Origin: CAZXNF01 sp050741255
GTDB taxonomy: Bacteria > Pseudomonadota > Gammaproteobacteria > Burkholderiales > SG8-41
Assembly (NCBI GenBank): GCA_050741255.1
Contig: JBOIEQ010000168.1
Coordinates: 1-9,145, forward strand
DNA length: 9,145 bases
Direction: 5' to 3'
The position numbers and the translations under genes are program-made. Below the pieces are notes generated by a model. It saw only the letters and a program-made list of their open reading frames with translations, had not been told where the DNA came from and did not search any database. Position 1 is the stretch's first letter, and every line of letters starts with the position of its first letter. This document shows positions 1 to 6,138 of this stretch, one piece after another.

Positions 1-662
1 GCGCCGAGGAGGCCGCGATGGCCGCGCGCCGGGCCGCGCGCGGCGAGTCGGGGCGGCTCACGATCGGCTTCATCCACGCCGCGTCGTATGCCCTGCTGCC
101 CGGCATCCTGCGCCGCTTCCGGGAGCGCACGCCGGGCATTGAAATCCGATTGCAGGAAATGACGGGTACGGAGCAGCTGCCGGCGCTCCTCGACGGCCGT
201 ATCGATGCCTCCTTCCTGCGGCCGCCGGTCGCCAATACCGCGATTCGCACCCGTGTCATCGTGCGCGAGCCGTTTGTGGTGGCGCTGCCGCGGCGTCACC
301 GGCTGGCGGTTCGGGCGGCACTGGGGCTGCGCGAATTGTCGGGGGATCGTTTCGTAATGTATGCGCCGGGCCGTTCGCCCTTGTACGGTCAGGTGCTGGG
401 CGCCTGCCTGAAGGCCGGATTTACACCCGACATCGTGCAACACGCCATGCACATCATGACGCTGATCGGCCTGGTGCGCAGCGGGGTGGGCGTGGCGCTG
501 CTGCCGCAGTCGGCCAGCGCGGTGCGCATGGACGGGATCGTCTATCGCCGCCTGCGTGACCGGGGCCCGCTCGCCCAGACGGCGGTGGCGTGGCGTGAGG
601 GCGACGTCACGCCGGTCACCCGGGCTTTTCTCGCCGCGGCTGCCGGCGCTACACCGCCTTGA
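1..662 (+). CDS. LysR-type transcriptional regulator, 3' part (5' end outside window)
   Basis: About 219 codons are visible, open from the left edge (first full codon at base 3) to TGA at 660-662. The N-terminal winged helix-turn-helix is missing. What remains is the Ala/Arg-rich end of the linker helix followed by the effector-binding domain, which begins at GRLTIGF and continues through LLPGILRRFRERTPGIEIRLQEMT and LDGRIDASFLRPP (shown in pieces: LLPGILRRFRER, then TPGIEIRLQEMT). This pattern is typical of LysR periplasmic-binding-like domains, and closest in style to the subgroup that includes regulators of aromatic degradation. A late VRSGVGVALLP segment is the usual conserved core of subdomain II. 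The protein should be a cytoplasmic DNA-binding activator responding to a small acid. The gene converges on glxR and overlaps its 3' end by 14 bp, so it is not in the common divergent arrangement with the catabolic cluster. Whether it regulates that cluster is unknown. The ATG at 18 is internal and not the true start. Confidence 0.9.
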   Translation, partial: AEEAAMAARRAARGESGRLTIGFIHAASYALLPGILRRFRERTPGIEIRLQEMTGTEQLPALLDGRIDASFLRPPVANTAIRTRVIVREPFVVALPRRHRLAVRAALGLRELSGDRFVMYAPGRSPLYGQVLGACLKAGFTPDIVQHAMHIMTLIGLVRSGVGVALLPQSASAVRMDGIVYRRLRDRGPLAQTAVAWREGDVTPVTRAFLAAAAGATPP

Positions 663-1536
663 TTTCGTGGTTCGCCATTTTCTCCAGCGCCCGGACCATG
701 GCGGAGTGGTCCCACTTCGCGCCGCCGTTGGCCACGCACACGTTGAACAGTTCCTGCGCGGTGGCCGTGTTGGGGAGCGCCAGACCCATGGCGCGCGCGC
801 CGGCGAGCGCAAGGCTCAGATCCTTCTGGTGCAGTTCGATGCGGAAGCCGGGGTCGAAGGTGCGCTTGATCATGCGCTCGCCGTGCACTTCCAGGATGCG
901 GGAGGCCGCGAAGCCGCCCATCAGCGCCTGCCGGACCTTGGCGGGATCGGCGCCGGCCTTGGCGGCGAACAGCAGCGCTTCACTCACGGCCTCGATGTTG
1001 AGCGCGACGATGATCTGGTTGCACACCTTGCAGGTCTGGCCGTCGCCGTTGCCGCCGACCAGCGTGATGTTCTTGCCCATGAGATCGAAGAGCGGCTTCA
1101 CTTTGTCAAAAGCCGCCTGCGGGGCGCCGACCATGATCGTCAGCGCGGCGTTTTTCGCACCGACCTCGCCGCCGGACACCGGGGCATCCACGTAGTCGCA
1201 GCCCAGCGCGTTGATCCTTTTCGCGAATTCTTTCGTTGCGATCGGCGAGATGGAGCTCATGTCGACCACCGTCTTGCCCTTGGCCAGGCCCTCGGCGATA
1301 CCGTCCGCGCCGAACAGCACTTTTTCCACATCCGCGGTGTCCGGAACCATCGTGATGATGATGTCGGACTTCTGCGCGACTTCCTTCGCGCTGGCGCAGG
1401 CCTTGCCGCCGGCGGCGGTCAGTTCCGCCGGCACGCCGCTACGCGAGTTGAGGAAGAGCGTGTGGCCGCCCTTGAGGAGGTTCAGCGCCATGGGCTTGCC
1501 CATGATGCCGAGGCCGACGAATCCGATGTTGCTCAT
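649..1536 (-). CDS. glxR: Tartronate semialdehyde reductase (2-hydroxy-3-oxopropionate reductase)
   Basis: A 295-residue protein, the usual length for the beta-hydroxyacid dehydrogenase family. It reduces tartronate semialdehyde to D-glycerate with NAD(P)H in the cytoplasm. A Rossmann motif GFVGLGIMGKPMA lies at residues 5-17. The substrate-binding segment DAPVSGGEVGA is at 118-128. The catalytic-lysine motif GDGQTCKVCNQ is at 164-174, with K170 as the expected catalytic residue. LHQKDL at 235-240 is the second conserved lysine region. From memory the protein reads very close to E. coli GlxR/GarR over long stretches, for example ALMGGFAASRILEVHGERM, which favours this over 3-hydroxyisobutyrate dehydrogenase. 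N30-S31-R32 after the second strand may indicate NADPH use (inference). The ATG at 1536 is preceded by AAGGA at suitable spacing. It is the last gene of the hyi-TRAP-glxR cluster, 79 bp after the permease. Its 3' end overlaps the convergent LysR gene. Confidence 0.92.
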   Translation of the reverse strand: MSNIGFVGLGIMGKPMALNLLKGGHTLFLNSRSGVPAELTAAGGKACASAKEVAQKSDIIITMVPDTADVEKVLFGADGIAEGLAKGKTVVDMSSISPIATKEFAKRINALGCDYVDAPVSGGEVGAKNAALTIMVGAPQAAFDKVKPLFDLMGKNITLVGGNGDGQTCKVCNQIIVALNIEAVSEALLFAAKAGADPAKVRQALMGGFAASRILEVHGERMIKRTFDPGFRIELHQKDLSLALAGARAMGLALPNTATAQELFNVCVANGGAKWDHSAMVRALEKMANHEIKAV

Positions 1537-1615
1537 GACCAGTCCTTTGCAGATGCCGTAACGGGAGCGGCAAGGTTACCGGCGAACCTGCAGCCGCGAA
1601 AGGCCGGCGGGTCTC

Positions 1616-3487
1616 TCACCGCCCGGCGCGTGCCGCCTTTCGTTGCCCCAGGATCTGCACAGTGAGCACGGTGCCCAGCAGGCTCAGGCCGATCATGTCG
1701 GTGATGATGCCGGGTTTGATCAGCAGGATCGCCGCCGTCAGGAGGCAGATGCGTTCCCACGGGCGGGCCTCCCGCAGCAGGTAACCGAACAGGCCCGCCG
1801 CGAGGCAGATGGTGCCGATGGTCGCGGTGACCGCGGACTGCAGGATCTCCTGCCAGGGACCGATCATCAGCAGGGAAGGTTCGAACACGAACATGAAGGG
1901 GACGATGAAGCCGGCCGAGCCCACGCGCATGGCCTCCCAGCCCGATTTCCACAGGTCGGCCTTGGCGAGGCTGGCGGCGGCATACACCGCGAGCGCCACG
2001 GGCGGGGTGATGGCGGAGAGGATCGCGAAGTAGAACGCGAACATGTGCGCGGCCGGCGCCGTGGCGCCCAGCTTGATGATCGCCGGTACCAGCAGCGACA
2101 CCATGACGATGTAGGCTGGCGTGGTGGGCATGCCCATGCCGAGGATGATGCCGGCGATCGCGGTGAGCAGCAGCGCGAGCGGCAGCATGTTGTTCGAAAG
2201 CTCGACCACCACCTGGGTGAAGACGATGCCCAGCCCGGTGATGGTGACGCAGCCGATGACGATGCCCGCGCAGGCGCAGGCCATGACCACCGACAGCGTG
2301 TTCTTTGCGCCTTCTTCCAGTGCCTCGAACACGCTGCGCCAGCCGATGCCTTCCCGCGTGGACTTGCGCAGGAGCGCGATGGGCAGGCAGGCCAGGGCAG
2401 CGGCGAGCGCGCACAGCGGCGCCGAGTAGCCAAGGATCAGTCCCACCAGGATCATCAGAATGGGGATGAAGAGGTGGCCGCGTTCGGAAAGCACGGCCCA
2501 GAGGCGCGGCAGTTCGCTCTTTGGCACGCCATGCAGGCCGTGACGCCTGGCCTCGAAGTGCACACCGAAGAACACGGCCACGTAGTAGAGCAGCGCGGGA
2601 ATGACCGCCCACAAGGCGACGGTGGCGTACGGCACCGACAGGAACTCGGCCATCACGAAAGCGGCCGCGCCCATGACGGGGGGCATGATCTGGCCGCCGG
2701 TGGAGGCGGTGGCTTCAACCGCCGCGGCGAACGGCGGACGGAAGCCCGTGCGCTTCATGAGCGGGATGGTCATCGGGCCGTCCACCATCACGTTGGCGAC
2801 CGCGCTGCCTGACACGGTGCCGAACAGGCTGGAGGACACCACCGCGACTTTCCCAGGCCCGCCGGCCGTATGCCCGGTGATCGACAGCGCGAAGTCCATG
2901 AACAGCCGTCCGGTGCCGCTTTTTTCCATGAAAGCGCCGAACAGCACGAACAGCATCACGTAGGACGCCGATACGCCGAGCGTCGAGCCGAAGATCCCTT
3001 CGGTTGAAAGATAGAGCTGCTCCATCAGTACCGGCAGCTTTACATTGGTGAAGAACGCCGCATAGACGAGAAAGGCCATCGCGGTCAGCGGCAGCGCCCA
3101 GCCCAGCACGCGCCGGGTGGCTTCCAGGATCACCAGCACCGCGACGACCGTGTAGACCCTGTCCCAGGCCGTCAGCTCGTCGATGTAGATGATGCGGTTG
3201 GTGATCTGCTGGTAATTGAGGAAGATGTGCAGGATGAAACCCCAGGCGCCGGCGAGCAGAACGGCGTCGGCGATGCGCCAGGCCGGGCCGCCGCCGGGCT
3301 TCAGCGGGTAGAGCAGGCAGACCAGGGTCAGCGCGAACAGCAGGTGCGTGCCGCGGAAGATCACCGCTTCGGGCGGACCGAAGCCGGCGACGTACATGTG
3401 GTAGACCGACATCGCGACGGCGATGAGCGCCACCGTCGCCTTGAGCGCGGAGGACTGCGGCTGGACTGCGGCGTTTTCTTCCTGCAA
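1616..3487 (-). CDS. TRAP transporter permease, fused 4TM/12TM subunits (TAXI type)
   Basis: A 623-residue polytopic inner-membrane protein in which the small (4TM, DctQ-like) and large (12TM, DctM-like) TRAP subunits are fused, as is usual for TAXI systems. Hydrophobic segments begin near residue 15, and the small-subunit-like part ends about residue 150. The DctM part carries SLFGTVSGSAVANVMVDGP (about 220-238), EATASTGGQIMPPVMGAAA (258-276) and GMGMPTTPAYIV (450-461), the glycine/proline-rich hairpin and substrate-pathway motifs of this family. It imports a solute delivered by the periplasmic receptor, driven by an ion gradient. It lies 81 bp downstream of the receptor gene and 79 bp upstream of glxR. 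The start is TTG at 3487-3485, supported by GGGGAG six bases upstream. The first ATG (residue 26) would cut into the first membrane segment. An attenuator-like hairpin precedes the gene. The substrate cannot be read from sequence; the neighbours suggest a small hydroxy- or oxo-acid. Confidence 0.93.
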   Translation of the reverse strand: MQEENAAVQPQSSALKATVALIAVAMSVYHMYVAGFGPPEAVIFRGTHLLFALTLVCLLYPLKPGGGPAWRIADAVLLAGAWGFILHIFLNYQQITNRIIYIDELTAWDRVYTVVAVLVILEATRRVLGWALPLTAMAFLVYAAFFTNVKLPVLMEQLYLSTEGIFGSTLGVSASYVMLFVLFGAFMEKSGTGRLFMDFALSITGHTAGGPGKVAVVSSSLFGTVSGSAVANVMVDGPMTIPLMKRTGFRPPFAAAVEATASTGGQIMPPVMGAAAFVMAEFLSVPYATVALWAVIPALLYYVAVFFGVHFEARRHGLHGVPKSELPRLWAVLSERGHLFIPILMILVGLILGYSAPLCALAAALACLPIALLRKSTREGIGWRSVFEALEEGAKNTLSVVMACACAGIVIGCVTITGLGIVFTQVVVELSNNMLPLALLLTAIAGIILGMGMPTTPAYIVMVSLLVPAIIKLGATAPAAHMFAFYFAILSAITPPVALAVYAAASLAKADLWKSGWEAMRVGSAGFIVPFMFVFEPSLLMIGPWQEILQSAVTATIGTICLAAGLFGYLLREARPWERICLLTAAILLIKPGIITDMIGLSLLGTVLTVQILGQRKAARAGR

Positions 3488-3493
3488 GCGAAT

Positions 3494-3499
3494 CTCCCC
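3494..3499 (-). promoter_or_regulatory. Ribosome binding site deciding a TTG start for the TRAP permease
   Basis: The minus strand reads GGGGAG, then six bases (ATTCGC), then TTG CAG GAA. This is a strong Shine-Dalgarno match at good spacing. There is no ATG or GTG in frame nearby that keeps the first membrane segment intact, so TTG at 3487 is the best start. Confidence 0.65.
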
Positions 3500-3514
3500 G
3501 GGGCCTGCGGATGC

Positions 3515-3547
3515 AAAAACGGGGCGGCGCCCTGGGCGCCGCCCCGT
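3515..3547 (-). terminator. Intrinsic terminator-like hairpin (attenuator) between receptor and permease genes
   Basis: Bases 3519-3532 and 3534-3547 form a perfect 14-base inverted repeat around T3533; the core is GGGGCGGCGCCC pairing with GGGCGCCGCCCC. In the minus-strand transcript the stem is directly followed by five Us (3519-3515). This is the classic rho-independent layout. It lies 21 bp past the receptor stop codon and 27 bp before the permease start. Within one cluster it probably acts as a partial terminator and/or 3' mRNA stabiliser, raising receptor over permease. The U tract is short, so read-through is likely. Confidence 0.75.
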
Positions 3548-3568
3548 GAATGCCAGTGCCGAACGCGA

Positions 3569-4522
3569 TTACATCGCGCCAACTTCCTTGTAGAACTTCA
3601 GCGCGCCCTTGTGGAAAGGCACGCCGATGTCGGCGGCCATGTCCTTGGGCGTGAGTCCGGCGATGGACTTGTTCACGGCCGACATGGATTCCACGTTGGC
3701 GGCGACGGCCTTCGTCATCGCGTAGACCACGTTTTCCGGCAGGTCGCAGGCCACCACCAGGTGCGCGGAGTAGCCGATCATCGGCACATCCTGCGTCTGC
3801 TTGGGATAGGTCCCCGCCTTGACGATCAGCTTCTGGTAACCCGGGTTCATCTTGCGCAGGTCCGCCATGGTCTTGTCGTCCACCGGCACCATCTTGATGT
3901 CGCGCGCGCTGGCGAGGTCCATCACCGATGAGGCCGGCACGGTGGTGCCGAGGGTGAACACCTGCGCGTGACCGTCCTTCATCATCGACACCGCGTCGGT
4001 GTAGGAGGCCTGGAAGTTGATCTTGGACAGGCCCTGGTAGTTCGTGCCGTTCAGCTTGAGCACGATCTCGGTCAGCAGTTCGCCGGTGTTGCCCTTGGAC
4101 TGCGTCACCACCGACTTGCCTTTCATGTCGGCCATGGTGTTGACCTTGGCGTCGGCCAGTGCCACCACCTGGAAGTACTGCGGGTAGAGGTTGGCGAGCT
4201 GGCAGACGTTGGCCGTTTTCTTCGGATACGGCGCGTTGCCGGCGATGCCGTCCACCGTGGTGCTGGAGTTGCCGAAGCCGATCTGTGCCTTGCCTTCGTC
4301 CACGCCGCGCACGTTGGCGATGCCGGCGCCCGGCGTGGCGGTGATGTTGAGGCCTGGAATGGCTTTTTCCCACATCGATTTCAGCTGGCCGCCGAGCGGC
4401 ACCCACACGCCGCCTTGCGGGCCGGTCATCAGGGTCATTTGCTGCGCGGCAGCGAGGCCGGGACTGAGGACGCCTGCGCAGGCAGCCGCCACCAGTCCCC
4501 CCAACAGGGTTTTTTGCATCAT
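3569..4522 (-). CDS. TAXI-family TRAP transporter periplasmic solute receptor
   Basis: A 317-residue secreted binding protein. The N terminus is a Sec signal peptide: MMQK, a hydrophobic core, and probable cleavage after AAA at about residue 26, before QQMTLMTG. The mature protein shows the TAXI pattern: TGPQGGVWVPLG (33-44) near the start, TPGAGIANVRGV (63-74), then the region KAQIGFGNSST (78-88). A central GKSVVTQSKGNTGELL segment follows (135-150). Length is normal for the family. It binds the imported solute in the periplasm and hands it to the fused TRAP permease encoded next. The start is the first of two tandem ATGs (4522); AGGAGG lies six bases upstream of it. It follows hyi by 129 bp, a gap that holds a possible promoter and a leader hairpin, so it may have its own transcript. 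The ligand is not evident; TAXI receptors are poorly characterised, with few known ligands. Confidence 0.93.
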   Translation of the reverse strand: MMQKTLLGGLVAAACAGVLSPGLAAAQQMTLMTGPQGGVWVPLGGQLKSMWEKAIPGLNITATPGAGIANVRGVDEGKAQIGFGNSSTTVDGIAGNAPYPKKTANVCQLANLYPQYFQVVALADAKVNTMADMKGKSVVTQSKGNTGELLTEIVLKLNGTNYQGLSKINFQASYTDAVSMMKDGHAQVFTLGTTVPASSVMDLASARDIKMVPVDDKTMADLRKMNPGYQKLIVKAGTYPKQTQDVPMIGYSAHLVVACDLPENVVYAMTKAVAANVESMSAVNKSIAGLTPKDMAADIGVPFHKGALKFYKEVGAM

Positions 4523-4542
4523 GACACTCCTCCTTTTATACG

Positions 4543-4561
4543 CGGCCGCAGGGTGCGGCCG
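4543..4561 (-). other. Leader hairpin upstream of the TAXI receptor gene
   Basis: CGGCCGCA (4543-4550) and TGCGGCCG (4554-4561) form a perfect 8-bp inverted repeat with a 3-base loop. On the minus-strand RNA it sits just upstream of the AGGAGGAG ribosome binding site of the receptor gene. There is no U tract after it, so it is not a standard terminator. It could stabilise the 5' end of the message or bind a regulator. Confidence 0.5.
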
Positions 4562-4575
4562 GTGTTGTGGCGGGC

Positions 4576-4605
4576 ATTGTTCCGCCTGCCCTTCGTCCAA
4601 GTCAA
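4576..4605 (-). promoter_or_regulatory. Possible sigma-70 promoter for the TAXI receptor gene
   Basis: The minus strand carries TTGACT (4605-4600; 5 of 6 matches to the -35 consensus), an 18-bp spacer, and AACAAT (4581-4576; 4 of 6 matches to the -10). A start near 4569 would give a leader of about 47 bases that begins close to the hairpin at 4561-4543. The site lies in the 129-bp gap after hyi. The -10 is weak, so this is tentative. Confidence 0.35.
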
Positions 4606-4651
4606 GCGAGGATGCGGAATAGGGTGCCGTGCCGCACCAGGATGGTGCCGG

Positions 4652-5431
4652 CTACCCGAGGTAAGGGGCTGCCCAGCCGAGTCCGGCCTCGGTGCCGGCC
4701 CGGGGCCTGTATTCGCAGCCGATCCAGCCGGTGTAGCCGATACGATCGAGGTGCGGCAATAGGAAACCGTAGTTGATTTCGCCGGTGCCGGGCTCGTTGC
4801 GGCCGGGCGTGTCGGCGAGCTGCAGATGGGGAATCAGCGGGAGATGCTTCTCGATGGTCGGCACGAGGTCGCCCTCCATGATCTGCGCATGATAGATGTC
4901 GTACTGCAGGAACAGGTTGTTCGAGCCGACCGCCTTGATGATGTCCACCGCCTGCTGCGTGTGATTCAGGAAGAAGCCCGGAATGTCGCGGGTGTTGATC
5001 GGCTCGATCAGGAGCTTGATGCCCTCGGCTGCGAGCTTCGGCGCCGCGTACTGCAGGTTGCCGATGAAGATCTCGCGCGCGTCGTTGGGGTCGAGCCGGT
5101 TGGGGCGGATGCCGGCCAGGCAGTTCACCTGCCGGCAGTGCAGCGCTTTCGCGTAGGCGATCGCGCGCTCCACGCCGGCTCTGAATTCGTCGCCGCGCCC
5201 CGGATGGCAGGCGATGCCGCGCTCGCCGGCCGCCCAGTCGCCCGCGGGCAGGTTGTGCAGGGCCTGCACGAGCTGATGCTTCTCAAGCTGCTCCGCGAGC
5301 TGGTTCTTCGGGAAGTCGTAGGGGAACAGGTATTCCACGCCCTTGAAGCCGGCCTTCGCGGCGGCGGCGAAGCGCTCGAGGAACGGCACTTCGTTGAAGA
5401 GGAACGACAGGTTGGCGGCGAGTTTGGGCAT
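4652..5431 (-). CDS. hyi: Hydroxypyruvate isomerase
   Basis: A 259-residue TIM-barrel protein of the xylose isomerase-like/AP endonuclease 2 superfamily. It interconverts hydroxypyruvate and tartronate semialdehyde in the cytoplasm. The family signature HNLPAGDWAAGERGIAC lies at 59-75, and LLIEPIN at 140-146, QYDIYH at 176-181, LQLADTPGRNEPGTGEINY at 203-221 and GCEY at 238-241. E143, D178, Q204 and E240 match the metal and catalytic positions I recall for E. coli Hyi/YgbM. Length and end-to-end pattern match E. coli Hyi. The open frame continues upstream to 5806, but that part lies antisense to the mocA-like gene. ATG at 5431 gives the family N terminus (MPKLAANLSFLF) and is chosen. No strong ribosome binding site precedes it. 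It is the first gene of the minus-strand cluster and diverges from the mocA-like gene across 70 bp. Its product is the substrate of GlxR, encoded at the far end. Confidence 0.93.
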   Translation of the reverse strand: MPKLAANLSFLFNEVPFLERFAAAAKAGFKGVEYLFPYDFPKNQLAEQLEKHQLVQALHNLPAGDWAAGERGIACHPGRGDEFRAGVERAIAYAKALHCRQVNCLAGIRPNRLDPNDAREIFIGNLQYAAPKLAAEGIKLLIEPINTRDIPGFFLNHTQQAVDIIKAVGSNNLFLQYDIYHAQIMEGDLVPTIEKHLPLIPHLQLADTPGRNEPGTGEINYGFLLPHLDRIGYTGWIGCEYRPRAGTEAGLGWAAPYLG

Positions 5432-5462
5432 GGCGTACGGTCCGGAGCACGGCGTGCGGTCA

Positions 5463-5469
5463 TTATAAT
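5463..5469. promoter_or_regulatory. Palindromic -10-like element in the hyi/mocA-like divergent spacer
   Basis: The 70-bp spacer contains ATTATAAT (5462-5469), which is its own reverse complement. It therefore gives a perfect TATAAT hexamer on both strands (5464-5469 forward, 5468-5463 reverse). Either use would place a transcription start about 25 bases from the corresponding start codon. Neither strand has a convincing -35 at 16-18 bp, and there is no exact extended -10. It is probably a promoter for one or both genes. Confidence 0.4.
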
Positions 5470-5501
5470 CAGCGCATGCTATCCGTCTCCTGGCGCGGCG
5501 C

Positions 5502-6077
5502 ATGAACCTCACCGGCATCCTCCTCGCGGCGGGCAGCGGTTCGCGCTTCGGCGGCGACAAGCTGCTGGCGGTGTTGCCCGACGGCACGCCGCTGGCGGTG
5601 GCGGCGGTGCGGGCCTTGCATGCCGTGCTGCCCGAGGTGATTGCGGTCGTGCGTCCCGGCGACACGCGGCTCGCGGCGGTGCTGGCGGCCGAAGGCGTGC
5701 GGGTGATCGAATGCCCGAATGCCGCGACGGGCATGGGCGCGAGCCTCGCCTGGGGGGTCAAACACGCCCCCGCGGCCGAAGGCTGGGTCGTGGGTCTCGG
5801 CGACATGCCTTTCGTGCAGCCGCAGACGGTTGCGATGGTGGCGGCGGTGCTGGCCGCCGGGGCCGCGCTTGCCGCGCCCGTGTATCAGGGCCGGCGCGGC
5901 CATCCGGTCGGGTTCACGGCGGCGTATCGGGCGGCGCTGGCTGCACTGTCCGCGGACGCCGGCGCGCGCGACATCCTCACGGACGCCGGTGCCGCGCTGA
6001 CGCTGATCGAGGTCGACGATCCCGGGTTGCTGCGCGACGTGGATGTGCCGGCGGATCTCGGCGGCGCGCGCCGCTGA
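5502..6077 (+). CDS. MobA/MocA-like nucleotidyltransferase (probable molybdenum cofactor cytidylyltransferase family)
   Basis: A 191-residue NTP-transferase-like (GT-A fold) protein. The nucleotide-binding loop LLAAGSGSRFGGDK is at 7-20, NAATGMGASL at 73-82, the metal-binding GDMPFV at 100-105 (D101), RRGHPVGF at 131-138, and a terminal DPGLLRDVDVPADL at 173-186. This order and the GHPVGF and D(V/I)D-P-DL ends are characteristic of the MocA/MobA family, which joins CMP or GMP to molybdopterin to make the dinucleotide cofactor of molybdenum enzymes. MocA-type proteins serve xanthine oxidase-family enzymes such as CO dehydrogenase. Related members act on other NTP substrates, so the exact substrate is uncertain. 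The start at 5502 has no good ribosome binding site, but the family N terminus begins there. A MoxR ATPase follows in the same direction after 61 bp. The cofactor-using enzyme is not in the window. Confidence 0.8.
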   Translation: MNLTGILLAAGSGSRFGGDKLLAVLPDGTPLAVAAVRALHAVLPEVIAVVRPGDTRLAAVLAAEGVRVIECPNAATGMGASLAWGVKHAPAAEGWVVGLGDMPFVQPQTVAMVAAVLAAGAALAAPVYQGRRGHPVGFTAAYRAALAALSADAGARDILTDAGAALTLIEVDDPGLLRDVDVPADLGGARR

Positions 6078-6083
6078 CGCCGC

Positions 6084-6089
6084 TATAAT
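6084..6089 (+). promoter_or_regulatory. Possible -10 element upstream of the MoxR ATPase gene
   Basis: A perfect TATAAT sits seven bases after the stop of the mocA-like gene, about 50 bp before the MoxR start. No recognisable -35 lies at 16-18 bp upstream. It could provide a separate start for the ATPase gene, or be chance. Confidence 0.3.
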
Positions 6090-6138
6090 CGGCCGGAATT
6101 TTCGTCTTTCCTTCCCGCCTGATTTTCCGGAGCACCTG

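Noticed and set aside
556..1665. Long open frame (369 codons) on the plus strand opposite glxR
   Set aside because: It is antisense to a clearly conserved enzyme, is rich in Arg/His/Gly as expected for a shadow in GC-rich DNA, and resembles no family.
1533..4406. Several long open frames on both strands over the TRAP genes
   Set aside because: The TRAP permease and receptor frames carry family motifs, membrane segments and a signal peptide. The others are low-complexity Arg/Ala/Gly/His translations of the same bases.
4533..4541. TATAAAAGG just upstream of the receptor ribosome binding site as a -10 box
   Set aside because: It abuts the ribosome binding site, so transcription would begin at or after it and give an untranslatable leader.
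4632..4651. Hairpin CCGCACC/GGTGCCGG after hyi as a terminator
   Set aside because: The stem needs a bulge, it abuts the hyi stop codon, and no U tract follows on the minus strand.
5432..5806. N-terminal extension of hydroxypyruvate isomerase to 384 residues
   Set aside because: The extra 125 residues are antisense to the mocA-like gene. The family N terminus begins at the ATG at 5431.
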